64,000 nt of DNA from Ignavibacteria bacterium (GTDB lineage Bacteria; Bacteroidota; Ignavibacteria; Kapaibacteriales; UBA4661): positions 1 through 64,000 of the forward strand of contig JACVZY010000051.1 of the NCBI GenBank assembly GCA_014654705.1, in the 5' to 3' direction. The first letter of the stretch is position 1; each line of letters begins with the position of its first letter. The notes beneath the pieces were generated by a model. That model saw nothing but the letters and a program-made list of their open reading frames with translations, was not told where the DNA came from and ran no database searches. This document shows, one piece after another, positions 34,958 to 44,547 of this stretch. Both the position numbers and the translations under genes were made by a program.

Positions 34958-36583
34958 ATGCCAGAACTCTACTCCTCTACACCGATTGTTGCACATTCCG
35001 ATACAGGAGTGCATCATAAAAGCCTCGACCTCTCTCTCTACCATAATTTTGCCCATGATATTCCCGCCGGGCTTGTCGTGTTTCTGGTGGCACTGCCTTT
35101 ATGCTTAGGAATTGCCCTTGCTTCCGGTGCACCGCTTCTGGGTGGAGTCATTGCAGGTATTATCGGGGGAATAGTTGTCAGCATTTTCTCACGCTCGGAG
35201 CTAAGTGTTAGCGGTCCTGCTGCTGGGCTAACGGTCATTGTCGCTACGGCGATTGTGCATTTGGGGTCGTACTCCAATTTTCTTGTAGCCGTGATACTTG
35301 CCGGCATCTTGCAACTAGGCTTCAGCTATATGCGAGCCGGAGTGTTGGGCGATTATGTGCCCTCAAGCGTCATTCGCGGTATGCTTGCCGCTATTGGGAT
35401 TGTAATTATTCTCAAGCAAATTCCTCATGCCTTAGGACGAGATACGGATTTCGAGGGCAATTTTGGCTTTCTTGAGCCAAATGGTCAAGCAAATACATTT
35501 TCTGAAATTGCCCGTTCTTTTGTCAGTGCCAATCCGGAAGCAATCATCATTACTCTTGTGTCGATTGCCATTCTGCTACTTTGGGAGCATCCACAGGTAA
35601 AACGCCAACGCTTTTTCAAAATGATGCCCGCGTCTCTCGTGGTGGTCATTTTCGGCATTGTGATAAATGAGGTGTTTCGCGCATTATTCACTGATTTTTA
35701 TCTCCGCGCCGAGGACGGACACCTTGTGCAACTTCCCCTCATTACGAATGCAGCAGTCTTTATCAGCGGATTACAATTCCCAAATCCTGCTGCGTTGGCG
35801 AACCCGCAGGTCTATTCGACAGCACTCACACTTGCATTGGTCGCCAGTTTGGAAACACTACTTTCGCTAGAGGCAATTGACAAGCTCGACCCATACAAGC
35901 GTATTTCCGACACAAATAAAGAACTACAAGCGCAGGGCATAGGCAATATCATCTCAGGGCTTCTGGGTGGATTGCCTATGACCTCCGTTATTGTTCGCAG
36001 TTCGGCGAATGTCTATGCGGGCGGACGAACACGTATGGCGGCTATTATCCACGGTGTTTTTCTTCTCGTCGCGGTTGTTTTTCTTGCGCCTATCCTCAAT
36101 CGTGTGCCCCTTGCCTCACTTGCTGCCATTCTTATCCTTGTCGGCTATAAACTCACACAAATTCGGCTGTTTCGGCAAATGCTTCGGGCAGGACGAGAGC
36201 AGTTTTTACCCTTTCTTGTTACCGTTTTGGCAGTCGTCTTTACCGACCTTCTCACGGGTATCGCCATTGGGCTATGCGTGGGAATGTTTTACGTGATTCG
36301 CACCAATCACCAGCTTGCCGTTACTCTTGTGAATATAGACAACTATTATCTGCTACGATTCACCAAAGACATGACATTTATCAATAAATCAGAGCTTAAA
36401 AAGAAGTTAAGTCGTATCCCGAACGATATATTTTTGCTTATAGACGGCTCCAAGGCTCGGTTTATTGATGCGGATATCTACGATACAATTGCAGAGTTTG
36501 CTCAGTCAGCGACTTTTCGGAACATCAACATCGAATACAAGAATTTCGAGGCGAAAGCGATACAAATACAGACTCCGCATTAA
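34958..36583 (+). CDS. SulP family anion transporter, possibly bicarbonate
   Basis: A 541-residue membrane protein with a SulP transport domain (about 25-430, starting DIPAGLVVFLVALPLCLGIALASG). A short STAS-like domain is at about 450-535 (LAVTLVNIDNYYLLRF, then IFLLIDGSKARFIDADIYDTI). GVIAGIIGGIVVSIFSRSELSVSGPAAGLTVI is the substrate-site helix pair of the family. SulP proteins carry sulfate, bicarbonate or organic anions. A beta-carbonic anhydrase gene follows 251 nt later on the same strand, a pairing common in bicarbonate carriers. That makes bicarbonate the best guess. Confidence 0.87.
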   Translation: MPELYSSTPIVAHSDTGVHHKSLDLSLYHNFAHDIPAGLVVFLVALPLCLGIALASGAPLLGGVIAGIIGGIVVSIFSRSELSVSGPAAGLTVIVATAIVHLGSYSNFLVAVILAGILQLGFSYMRAGVLGDYVPSSVIRGMLAAIGIVIILKQIPHALGRDTDFEGNFGFLEPNGQANTFSEIARSFVSANPEAIIITLVSIAILLLWEHPQVKRQRFFKMMPASLVVVIFGIVINEVFRALFTDFYLRAEDGHLVQLPLITNAAVFISGLQFPNPAALANPQVYSTALTLALVASLETLLSLEAIDKLDPYKRISDTNKELQAQGIGNIISGLLGGLPMTSVIVRSSANVYAGGRTRMAAIIHGVFLLVAVVFLAPILNRVPLASLAAILILVGYKLTQIRLFRQMLRAGREQFLPFLVTVLAVVFTDLLTGIAIGLCVGMFYVIRTNHQLAVTLVNIDNYYLLRFTKDMTFINKSELKKKLSRIPNDIFLLIDGSKARFIDADIYDTIAEFAQSATFRNINIEYKNFEAKAIQIQTPH

Positions 36584-36834
36584 CCCTAATACCAACCAAA
36601 AGTTAATTTCAAAAGCGTCTTTTGGAGACGGATTAGATACAATTTCGCTGATTACACGGATTTTTCTAAAAAACAAGCCCCTTGAATCTAAGACCATTAT
36701 ACTCGTGTGCAATGTTTTAATACCTGTGTAATTTGTGCAGTCCTCTTCAATTTGTGTCACAATTTCTTGTCTTTGATACGTTGCAGCACAGCTCTTTTTG
36801 CATTCCTGTTCCACCCTCAATCCCCCAAAAAGTT

Positions 36835-37488
36835 ATGGAATCGTATAAGAAACTACTCCTTGCCAATCGTGCATGGGTTGAAGAAAAGCTGAGCGTGAAA
36901 GCTGATTATTTTGAGCGCACATACCCAGAGCAAAAGCCGGAATTTCTCTGGATTGGCTGCGCCGACAGCCGCGTTCCCGAGACCGATATTACAGGCACAG
37001 AGCAAGGTGACATTTTTGTCCATCGGAATATCGCAAACCTAGTTGTCCATACCGATTTTAATTTTTTGAGCGTTTTGCAGTATGCAGTAGAAACACTCCA
37101 TGTGAAACATATCGTTATTTGTGGACATTATGGCTGCGGTGGCGTCCTCAATGCAATGTCGCATAAAGACTTAGGGCTGCTCAATAAGTGGTTGCGCTAT
37201 ATCAAAGACGTTTATCGTTACCACGAGGCTGAACTGGAAGCAATTGGGGATGAGAAAGCCAGATTCGATCGCCTTGTGGAGCTGAACGTTATCGAACAGT
37301 GCCGTAATGTGACAGAAACATCTATTGTGCAGAGGGCATGGGAAAAAGAGCATTTTCCCTATGTACACGGCTGGGTGTACGACATTAGGACAGGACTGAT
37401 TAAAGACTTAGCTCTGCTTAAGCCGGGTGAAGACATTAATTCCATTTATCATTATGATTTTGGTACTCCGGACGATAAGCGCCATTGA
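36835..37488 (+). CDS. can: Beta-class carbonic anhydrase
   Basis: A 217-residue zinc enzyme that interconverts CO2 and bicarbonate. Zinc ligands are Cys42 and His98 with Cys101, and the catalytic Asp44-Arg46 pair is in CADSRVP. The GHYGCGG loop is complete. These residue numbers coincide with those of E. coli Can, supporting the chosen start at 36835. It is probably cytoplasmic. It follows a SulP transporter gene, and together they may move and equilibrate inorganic carbon, for example for carboxylations such as PEP carboxykinase running in the carboxylating direction. Confidence 0.93.
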   Translation: MESYKKLLLANRAWVEEKLSVKADYFERTYPEQKPEFLWIGCADSRVPETDITGTEQGDIFVHRNIANLVVHTDFNFLSVLQYAVETLHVKHIVICGHYGCGGVLNAMSHKDLGLLNKWLRYIKDVYRYHEAELEAIGDEKARFDRLVELNVIEQCRNVTETSIVQRAWEKEHFPYVHGWVYDIRTGLIKDLALLKPGEDINSIYHYDFGTPDDKRH

Positions 37489-37538
37489 GAGAGAGTTTTG
37501 CACTCTTGAATCCAAGACCATTATGAATCAGATTTCAA

Positions 37539-39650
37539 ATGAAAACATTCACCACCAACATTCGCCTGCAAGCGCTTATTCTCGTAGCCTTTGCGCTTTT
37601 GCTCTATGGACAAACACTTCGCTTTGACTATGTGCTGGACGACGGCGAAATGGTCGTTCGTCAGCCAAGTGTCGTCAAAGGGTTAGCAGGTATTCCTGAG
37701 ATTTTAACAACCGCGACGACGTTCACAGGCACGTTCAATGCCGTATCAAATAGCGTCTCCACGCCATTCGTTGAATCCCGTACAAGCAAGCAACGGAGCG
37801 CCTATCGTCCTTTATCGCTCATTACCTTCGCTTGTGAGTATCACGTGGCGGAGAATAATGCCGTTCTTCGTCATGCGACGAATACGCTTTTGTATGCGCT
37901 GGCAGTTGTTGTGGTCTTTGGTGTTTTGGTACAGCTTTGCGCTGGTATTCACGCGCTATTGCCGTTTCTAGCAGCACTGATATTTGCAGCGCATCCGCTT
38001 CATGCCGAAGTGGTGTGTAATATCAAAAGCCGCGATGAACTTTTGGCGCTCCTCTTTTCCGTCGGAGCACTGTGGTTGGTCGTTCGATACGCTCAAACAC
38101 GAGATGTAAAAAGCCTTCTTGCTGCTTTCGGGGCATTTTTTCTGGCGCTCTTGTCCAAAGAAAACGCCGTTACGATGCTGCCCGTTTTTCCGTTGGCAAT
38201 GTGGCTTGTCCTTGCTCCGAAGCCCGACATAAAGCGCATTAGTGCCGCTTTCGGAGGAATGGCGGCGGTGGCTCTTGTATGGCTGCTCGTCAGTTTGCGC
38301 ATTGCTTCGTGGGGAGCAGACGATGTGAATTTTACCTCACTGCTCAATAATCCTTACGCAAGAGCCGCTCAGGAACAACTTTTGCCGACCAAACTAGCTG
38401 TGCTCGGCGACTACATTCTCAAGCTCGCCTTTCCCGCTACGCTTTCCTTTGACTATGGCTATCGTGTTATAGAACCTATTAGTTGGGGGATGCAGCCACT
38501 TCTAGCGCTTGCGCTCATACTGGCGCTTGCCGCGCATGGCGCGTGGTACATTCGTGCACGCGATGCCGCCGGAAACCGCTCCGCTCTGGGTTTGCTCTGG
38601 ATGATGGCGGCAATGTCTATCGCTTCCAATCTTGTAGTGTACTCCGGCTCGGCAATGGCAGACCGCTTCATGTTTTTGCCATCAGTGGCATGGTCGCTGG
38701 CATTGGGGGCAGGAACGGTGTGGTTTTTGCAGCGCTTCAAGATTCCGCGTTGGGAGCAAGCCCTTATCGTACTTCTTTGTGGAATAGCCCTTGCATACAG
38801 CGCTCGAACCCTTCTGCGCGTGCCGGATTGGAAAACATCATACAATCTTGCCTCCTCTGCCGTGCGCGAAACACCGCGCAGTATCAAGGCTCATGCGGCG
38901 CTGGTGCTGGAATCTCTTTTGAAATTCAAAGATGAATCCGATTCAGCGCGGCGAAGCGCATATTTGCAGGATGTTTATGCCAGCGCATCCATGCTCACAA
39001 GCCTTGCGCCCGCTTACGGGCGTGGTTACTACACGCTTGCGCTCTATTTCGAGCGCTACGCACCCCAAAAAGACACACGAGCGGGAGATTCTGCACAACG
39101 ATACTACACCGAAGCGCTTGAGCACGAGCCAGAAAACCGCGAATACAAGCACGATTGGGCAATGTTTCGCGGACACAGGGCAATGCGGAATGCTTCCGAA
39201 TCTGCCCCGGCGCTGTTTGATTCCGCAATCGCTTGCTACCGCGAGGCTCTCGCCTATAACATTACGCCATATCTGGCATACGCCAATATCGGCTCGGTCT
39301 ATGCGCGTCGGCAGCGCTTTCAAGAGGCGCTCCCCTATTTGCAAAAGGCTGTTGCTCTCAATCCCTACGACAATACCGTGAACCAACGTCTCTCGCTGTG
39401 TTCTGCTCAAGAAGCAATTGAGCGCGGTAATGTAGAACTACGCGCAAACCGCTTAGAAACGGCACTTGCCGCATATCAAGAAGCCGTCAAATTTGGCGTT
39501 CTCACCGATGTTGCATGGCTCAATGTTGCCCTCGTCAAATCTCGCCAAAGCAAGCGTGAAGGGGCGATACAAGCCGTTCGAGAAGCACTACGCATCAACC
39601 CTGCGAATAGCACTGCCCAAACGATGCTCTCACAGTTACAAGCCCGCTAG
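37539..39650 (+). CDS. TMTC-like membrane protein with C-terminal TPR repeats
   Basis: A 703-residue protein with about ten TM helices (to about residue 430) and then TPR units, clearest at about 560-700 (ITPYLAYANIGSVYARRQRFQEALPYLQKAVALNP). The membrane part resembles TMTC/DUF1736 proteins. It has an early acidic pair in FDYVLDDGEMV, YRPLSLITFACEY, HPLHAEVVCNIKSRDELLALLF and SKENAVTML. Eukaryotic TMTCs are O-mannosyltransferases, and bacterial homologues are thought to be lipid-linked-sugar glycosyltransferases of the GT-C type. Activity and acceptor here are open. It lies between carbonic anhydrase and aroC without an obvious functional link. Confidence 0.72.
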   Translation: MKTFTTNIRLQALILVAFALLLYGQTLRFDYVLDDGEMVVRQPSVVKGLAGIPEILTTATTFTGTFNAVSNSVSTPFVESRTSKQRSAYRPLSLITFACEYHVAENNAVLRHATNTLLYALAVVVVFGVLVQLCAGIHALLPFLAALIFAAHPLHAEVVCNIKSRDELLALLFSVGALWLVVRYAQTRDVKSLLAAFGAFFLALLSKENAVTMLPVFPLAMWLVLAPKPDIKRISAAFGGMAAVALVWLLVSLRIASWGADDVNFTSLLNNPYARAAQEQLLPTKLAVLGDYILKLAFPATLSFDYGYRVIEPISWGMQPLLALALILALAAHGAWYIRARDAAGNRSALGLLWMMAAMSIASNLVVYSGSAMADRFMFLPSVAWSLALGAGTVWFLQRFKIPRWEQALIVLLCGIALAYSARTLLRVPDWKTSYNLASSAVRETPRSIKAHAALVLESLLKFKDESDSARRSAYLQDVYASASMLTSLAPAYGRGYYTLALYFERYAPQKDTRAGDSAQRYYTEALEHEPENREYKHDWAMFRGHRAMRNASESAPALFDSAIACYREALAYNITPYLAYANIGSVYARRQRFQEALPYLQKAVALNPYDNTVNQRLSLCSAQEAIERGNVELRANRLETALAAYQEAVKFGVLTDVAWLNVALVKSRQSKREGAIQAVREALRINPANSTAQTMLSQLQAR

Positions 39651-39773
39651 CGTGCATGGCATCTGCTGCCGTAATTTTCGTGCTTGAAAATATGCGCGAA
39701 AATGCCTACCTTTCGGAAAACATTGGATTCACGCTCACGAGAATTCAAGCACCTTCATTCTTCATCTTTTTCT

Positions 39774-40970
39774 ATGAATAGCCCTAACTCGTTTGGCAAC
39801 GCATATAGTTTTATGACCTTTGGAGAGAGCCATGGCGCCTATATCGGCGTGGTCTTGGACGGCATCAAGCCGGGATTGCCGATTGATACCGATGCCATAC
39901 AGCACGACCTTAATCGTCGTAAGCCCGGACAAAGCAGTGTTACTACCCCACGCAACGAACCCGACCAAGCGCAGATTGTAAGCGGTATCTACAACGGCAA
40001 AACAACCGGAACACCGATTTGCATTCTTATCAAAAATCAAGACCAGCGCTCGCACGACTATGGCGACATTGCAGAAATCTTGCGCCCCGGACACGCCAGC
40101 CACACATATTTGCAGAAATACGGTGTTTTTGATTATCGTGGCGGCGGGCGGGCAAGCGGACGTGAAACGGCGCTGCGAGTGGCGGCTGGTGCAATAGCAA
40201 AGCAACTATTGGCACAGCGTGGTGTAAGCGTCATCGGTTTTACGCGGCAAGTGGGCAATGTTCAATCTGATGTTTCGACTGACAATGTGAACGTAAGCGC
40301 GATTGAAGGCAATATCGTCCGCGCTCCCGATGCGGCTTCTGCAGAAAAAATGATTGCGGTGATTCATGCCGCACAAGCAGACGGCGACTCGGTCGGCGGT
40401 GTGGTGGAAGTGGTTGTGAAAGGCTGTCCGGCAGGCTTGGGTGAGCCGATTTATCACAAGTTGGACGCTGACCTCGCACACGCACTGATGACGCTTGGCG
40501 CAATTAAAGGCTTCGAGATTGGCAACGGCTTCGATTCAGTGCTGCTGCGGGGTAGCGAGAACAACGACCCGTATTACAAAGATGAGCACGGCAATTTTCG
40601 CACGACCACCAATAAAGCCGGCGGCGTGGTGGGCGGCATTTCTAACGGTGAGGATATTGTGGTACGAATAGCAGTGAAACCCGCTTCCTCCATTACAAAG
40701 GCTGTCCAGACGGCAAACCGAAGCGGCGAAATGGTGGATTTCAAGGTAGAAGGTCGGCACGATCCGTGCATTTGCCCGCGTGTAGTGCCTGTCGCGGAGG
40801 CTATGGTGGCTCTGGTACTGCTCGACCATGTTTTGCTTCAAGAGCGCATTGCCGCTACGTCTGCAGCCGAACAGGTTCAACAAAAACTTGCGACTATTGA
40901 CGCAGAAATGCAGCTTTTGGCAATGCAGAAAAAGCTCTATGAAGATGAACTTTCGGCGCTTCAACAATAG
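39774..40970 (+). CDS. aroC: Chorismate synthase
   Basis: A 398-residue flavin-dependent lyase that makes chorismate from 5-enolpyruvylshikimate 3-phosphate. The family motifs FGESHG (FMN site), GKTTGTPI, RPGHASHT and GGGRASGRETA, and a C-terminal PRVVPVAEAMVAL segment, are all present. It is long for the family, with a helical C-terminal tail (about 355-398) rich in Gln, Leu and Ala. The start at 39774 gives the normal NSFGNAYSFMTFGESHG beginning. An S10 peptidase gene follows after 46 nt. Confidence 0.95.
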   Translation: MNSPNSFGNAYSFMTFGESHGAYIGVVLDGIKPGLPIDTDAIQHDLNRRKPGQSSVTTPRNEPDQAQIVSGIYNGKTTGTPICILIKNQDQRSHDYGDIAEILRPGHASHTYLQKYGVFDYRGGGRASGRETALRVAAGAIAKQLLAQRGVSVIGFTRQVGNVQSDVSTDNVNVSAIEGNIVRAPDAASAEKMIAVIHAAQADGDSVGGVVEVVVKGCPAGLGEPIYHKLDADLAHALMTLGAIKGFEIGNGFDSVLLRGSENNDPYYKDEHGNFRTTTNKAGGVVGGISNGEDIVVRIAVKPASSITKAVQTANRSGEMVDFKVEGRHDPCICPRVVPVAEAMVALVLLDHVLLQERIAATSAAEQVQQKLATIDAEMQLLAMQKKLYEDELSALQQ

Positions 40971-41016
40971 TCTCAGATATTGACTCACCCAATCCGCTCA
41001 CCAAACATCCAATGCA

Positions 41017-42564
41017 ATGAAAAAATTTCTTCGCTCACTCGTATATGCTGCTCTCTGTCTTATGTTTGCGGCAACGTCTGTTGGCATTGCACAAGAATCG
41101 GCAAAAGAGAAAGATTCGACCAGAGCCGCCTCAGGAGGCGAGCCGCAGCTATCGGTAACGCAGCATCAAATAACGATTGGCGGCAAAGCCCTCCGCTATA
41201 AAGTGACAGCGGGCTATATGCTCATGCGCGACGAGTCAGGCAAAGCCAAAGCGAATATCTTTTTCACTGCCTACACACGCGAAGATGCGGGCGATGTCAG
41301 CAAACGCCCCGTGCTGTTTTCGTTCAATGGTGGTCCCGGCTCTGCGTCGCTGTGGCTGCACTTGGGAGTCATTGGACCACGGCGAGTCCTGATGGGCGAT
41401 ATGGGCGAGTCGCTTGCACCGCCCTATACGCTCGTTGACAATGAATATACATGGCTGCCAGAAACTGATCTTGTGTTTATTGACCCTGTGATGACGGGCT
41501 ACAGCCGTCCGGCGCAAGGCGAAGACCAGAAGCAGTTTTTAGGTTATGTGGAAGACATTGCCTCAGTGGGTGATTTCATACGGCTCTATACCACGCGCTA
41601 CGGACGGTGGTCGTCGCCAAAGTTTTTGGCGGGTGAGAGCTATGGAACAACGCGTGCTGCGGGGCTTTCGGGCTACTTGCAAAATCGATATAATCTGTAT
41701 ATCAATGGAATCGCGCTCATCTCTACCATTCTTAATTTTCAGACGGCACGCTTTCAGCCCGGTAACGATTTGCCATATATGCTGTTTTTGCCAACGTACA
41801 CTTCAACTGCTTGGTATCACAAGCGTCTAGCGCCTGAATTACAGCAGAAAAGCCTGAAAACAGTTCTTGCCGAAGCGGAGCAATTTGCACTGGGTGATTA
41901 TGCGCTGGCGCTCTTGCAAGGGAGTAAATTGCCGGAAGCTACACGCAAGTCAGTTGCAGAGCGCCTTGCAAAGCTAACGGGACTTACGCCGCAATATGTG
42001 GAAGGCGCCAATCTGCGAGTTGAAATTTCCCGCTTCACCAAAGAGCTTTTGCGAAGCGACCGCCGCACCGTGGGGCGCTTGGACAGTCGCTTCAAAGGCA
42101 TAGACCTTGACGCTGTGGGTGAGCGATTTGAATTTGACCCCAGTCTTGATGCGACTATTTCGGGACCCTTCACAGCAACCGTCAATGACTACCTTCGCCG
42201 CGAACTTGGTGTAAAGAATGACCTGCCGTTTGAATCGCTCACAGGGCGCGTCCAGCCTTGGAATTACAACAATGTGCAAAATCAATATCTGAACGTCGGG
42301 GAAACGCTCCGCCAGGCAATGACAAAAAATCCGTTTATGAAGGTCTGGTTTGCAAGCGGATACTACGACTTTGCAACACCATATTTTGCATCTGATTACA
42401 CGGTTAACCAATTGCAACTTGACCCTTCGCTCCAGCCCAATATCACACAGACCTACTACGAAGCCGGGCATATGATGTATATTCACAAGCCTTCGCTCGT
42501 GCAGTTGCAGAGCGACTTTACGAAATTTATTCGTGCAGCGCTTCCTTCTCCATCAACAAAGTAA
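41017..42564 (+). CDS. S10 family serine carboxypeptidase-like protein, exported
   Basis: A 515-residue protein with a signal peptide (about 1-25, ending VGIAQ) and the S10 carboxypeptidase fold. The oxyanion segment NGGPGSAS and the catalytic Ser208 (GESYG), Asp451 (YYDFATPYF) and His485 (AGHMMY) are in order. S10 enzymes remove C-terminal residues from peptides at acidic pH; bacterial members are usually periplasmic. No cap-domain cysteines of the plant type are obvious. It sits in a tight series with aroC upstream and crtB-like downstream (40 nt). The grouping looks operonic but not functional. Confidence 0.9.
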   Translation: MKKFLRSLVYAALCLMFAATSVGIAQESAKEKDSTRAASGGEPQLSVTQHQITIGGKALRYKVTAGYMLMRDESGKAKANIFFTAYTREDAGDVSKRPVLFSFNGGPGSASLWLHLGVIGPRRVLMGDMGESLAPPYTLVDNEYTWLPETDLVFIDPVMTGYSRPAQGEDQKQFLGYVEDIASVGDFIRLYTTRYGRWSSPKFLAGESYGTTRAAGLSGYLQNRYNLYINGIALISTILNFQTARFQPGNDLPYMLFLPTYTSTAWYHKRLAPELQQKSLKTVLAEAEQFALGDYALALLQGSKLPEATRKSVAERLAKLTGLTPQYVEGANLRVEISRFTKELLRSDRRTVGRLDSRFKGIDLDAVGERFEFDPSLDATISGPFTATVNDYLRRELGVKNDLPFESLTGRVQPWNYNNVQNQYLNVGETLRQAMTKNPFMKVWFASGYYDFATPYFASDYTVNQLQLDPSLQPNITQTYYEAGHMMYIHKPSLVQLQSDFTKFIRAALPSPSTK

Positions 42565-42604
42565 TTTGCAGCCTTGCTTTTACCAGTTTTCGCAGCAAAA
42601 CACC

Positions 42605-43531
42605 ATGACTCAGAATCAGCAAACGCTCACGGCATCGGCGGGAATTCCTGAAAAATTTTGGCTTAACCACGACTTGCGGCTTTCCTTTGAGAATGCTCGT
42701 AAAATCACGGCACACTTTGCAAAAAGTTTCTACTTCTCAGCAAGCATCCTTCCCACTGACCGCCGTTGGGCAACCTACGCGGTCTATGGGTTTTGTCGCT
42801 ATGCCGATAATTTAATAGACTGCCCCCGTGAGCGCACGGCACCCGAACTTTACGCCGAAATTGAGGCGCTGCGTCAAGAATTACACATTTGCTACCGCAC
42901 GGGCGAGTCCGAACACCCCGTCATGCGGGCATTTGCGCCCGTCGTGCAGTTATACGGCATTCCGATTGAATATCCGCTAGATTTGCTCAAGGGTGTAACG
43001 ATGGACATGGAACAGGCGCGGTACGCCACATTTGATGAACTCTACGTGTTTTGCTATCGAGTGGCTTCGGTGGTGGGCTTGATGATGACGTGCGTTCTGG
43101 GATACAAAGACCCAAGCGCCTTCGAGTATGCCGAAAAAATGGGCGTGGCAATGCAGCTCACCAATATTCTGCGCGACGTGCAAGAGGATAAGGGAATGGG
43201 GCGCATTTACTTGCCTCTGGAAGATCTGAACCGCTTTGGCATTGACGAAACCGACATTGTGCAGGAACGTTTTTCGCCGGAGTTGCAAACAATGATGAAG
43301 TTTCAGGTCGAAAGGGCGCACTACTACTACGATGAAGGCGATAAAGGTATTGCACTTTTGCCCAAAGAGTCGCAGTACGCCATTTCATCGGCAAGCAAGA
43401 TTTATCGCGGTATTTTGCGGAAAATTGAGGAGTGTGGTTACAACCCGTTTTTGGGTCGGGTTTTTGTACCACAACAGCAAAAAATGCGGATTTTACTCGG
43501 TGAGATTCTGCGAACAAAATTTTTCTCGTAA
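42605..43531 (+). CDS. crtB: Squalene/phytoene synthase family enzyme
   Basis: A 308-residue prenyl-chain head-to-head synthase. The two Asp-rich motifs are YADNLID near residue 65 and QLTNILRDVQEDKGMGRIYLP near 190-210. These bind the diphosphates of two geranylgeranyl (phytoene) or farnesyl (squalene) groups through magnesium. The sequence pattern looks closer to phytoene synthase CrtB, suggesting a carotenoid pathway, but squalene synthesis for hopanoids cannot be excluded without the next pathway gene. No crtI is in the window. It is followed by a VOC protein after 12 nt. Confidence 0.82.
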   Translation: MTQNQQTLTASAGIPEKFWLNHDLRLSFENARKITAHFAKSFYFSASILPTDRRWATYAVYGFCRYADNLIDCPRERTAPELYAEIEALRQELHICYRTGESEHPVMRAFAPVVQLYGIPIEYPLDLLKGVTMDMEQARYATFDELYVFCYRVASVVGLMMTCVLGYKDPSAFEYAEKMGVAMQLTNILRDVQEDKGMGRIYLPLEDLNRFGIDETDIVQERFSPELQTMMKFQVERAHYYYDEGDKGIALLPKESQYAISSASKIYRGILRKIEECGYNPFLGRVFVPQQQKMRILLGEILRTKFFS

Positions 43532-43543
43532 AAGGACACGTAC

Positions 43544-43906
43544 ATGGCACGAATACTACAAAATCATTATGTACTGGCGGTGCATGATTTGAAGGCATCG
43601 TCAGAATTTTTTGTGCTGCTCGGGTTCAATATCACCTCAGAGCCACCGGGCTGGATTTTTCTGGAAAAAGATAATTGTATGGTTATGCTGGGAGACTGCA
43701 GAGGCTCTATACCGGCAAGCAAACTCGGAGACCATAGTTATTTCGGTTATTTGCGTGTGGACGATGCCACCGCGTACTATGACGAGGTACGGGCACGAGG
43801 AATTACAATTTCTTCGCCTCTTGCCGACAAACCTTGGGGAATGCGTGAGTTCGGAGTAGTGTCGCCCGAAGGTCATCGAATTATGGTTGGTCAGTTGATT
43901 CAATAA
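43544..43906 (+). CDS. VOC family (glyoxalase/bleomycin-resistance fold) protein
   Basis: A 120-residue protein with the two beta-alpha-beta-beta-beta modules of vicinal-oxygen-chelate proteins. These are YVLAVHDLKASSEFFVLLGF, then FGYLRVDDATAYYDEVRARGI, then MREFGVVSPEGHRIMVG. Members are metal-dependent isomerases, dioxygenases or antibiotic-binding proteins; which one applies cannot be told. An AAAAGGA ribosome-binding site precedes the start at 43544. It is probably co-transcribed with crtB upstream. Confidence 0.8.
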   Translation: MARILQNHYVLAVHDLKASSEFFVLLGFNITSEPPGWIFLEKDNCMVMLGDCRGSIPASKLGDHSYFGYLRVDDATAYYDEVRARGITISSPLADKPWGMREFGVVSPEGHRIMVGQLIQ

Positions 43907-43922
43907 CGTCCAGCGCTCACGA

Positions 43923-44399
43923 TTACAGCATTTTCACAATGTCTTCTCGCGCATCGCAGGTACGACGCGAGGCAAGTTCAATAATACGTTTGTGAATTTC
44001 CGCTTTGTCGTCCGCACTTGCTGAGTAGCGCTCCAATTCTTCCGCCGTAAAGTGCCCGACGACAACGCCTATCACCAGCATCCGCAGGCTCATATCTTTT
44101 TTGAGTGCCGTTGTGAGAAAGTCGCACTGTTGCTGTGCCGAAAGTTGCAAAAATGAGGAACGATGCGTAGAGGTATGCAGCGCAACCAAGCGTAATAGCG
44201 TATTATGTTGCAATTTCAGAATTGAGCGCAGGGTGGCATGAAGAAAAAATTCGAGCGTGGTGGGCGCATCTGTACTGCTTTCGGTGGTAACAAGAGCATT
44301 GACTGCTTGCTCAATACCAGTCGTGGTGGGACGTAGTGCGAGAAGAGCCGCATCGCGTTCGGTATTTACGGTTGTTATAGGCTGAGAACTTGAATTCAC
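43923..44399 (-). CDS. Hypothetical helical protein
   Basis: A 158-residue protein I do not recognise. The N-terminal 45 residues are Thr/Ser/Ala-rich and probably disordered. The rest is helical and amphipathic (LEFFLHATLRSILKLQHNTLLRLVALH, then CDFLTTALKKDMSLRMLVIGVVVGHF), without metal-binding or catalytic motifs, signal peptide or TM helices. It ends 17 nt from the VOC gene, converging with it, and lies downstream of the PEPCK terminator on the same strand. Coding potential rests on length and composition alone. Confidence 0.5.
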   Translation of the reverse strand: MNSSSQPITTVNTERDAALLALRPTTTGIEQAVNALVTTESSTDAPTTLEFFLHATLRSILKLQHNTLLRLVALHTSTHRSSFLQLSAQQQCDFLTTALKKDMSLRMLVIGVVVGHFTAEELERYSASADDKAEIHKRIIELASRRTCDAREDIVKML

Positions 44400-44487
44400 G
44401 AATCAAGGGTAACAGTGAAAAAGAAAAAAGTGGTGAGGAAAAATCAAGCAATTCGCAATGTCAAACGAGACTTTCATCAAAAAAAAT

Positions 44488-44524
44488 AGTTCGGCGAAGA
44501 TTGCTATATGCGCTTCGCCGAACT
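44488..44524 (-). terminator. Strong bidirectional terminator after PEPCK
   Basis: AGTTCGGCGAAG at 44488-44499 and CTTCGCCGAACT at 44513-44524 pair perfectly (12 bp) with a 13-nt loop. A-rich sequence lies on the left and TTTTT on the right, so it can work in both directions. It lies 24 nt past the stop of the minus-strand PEPCK gene. Confidence 0.9.
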
Positions 44525-44547
44525 TTTTTATTTGTACTGATACAACC

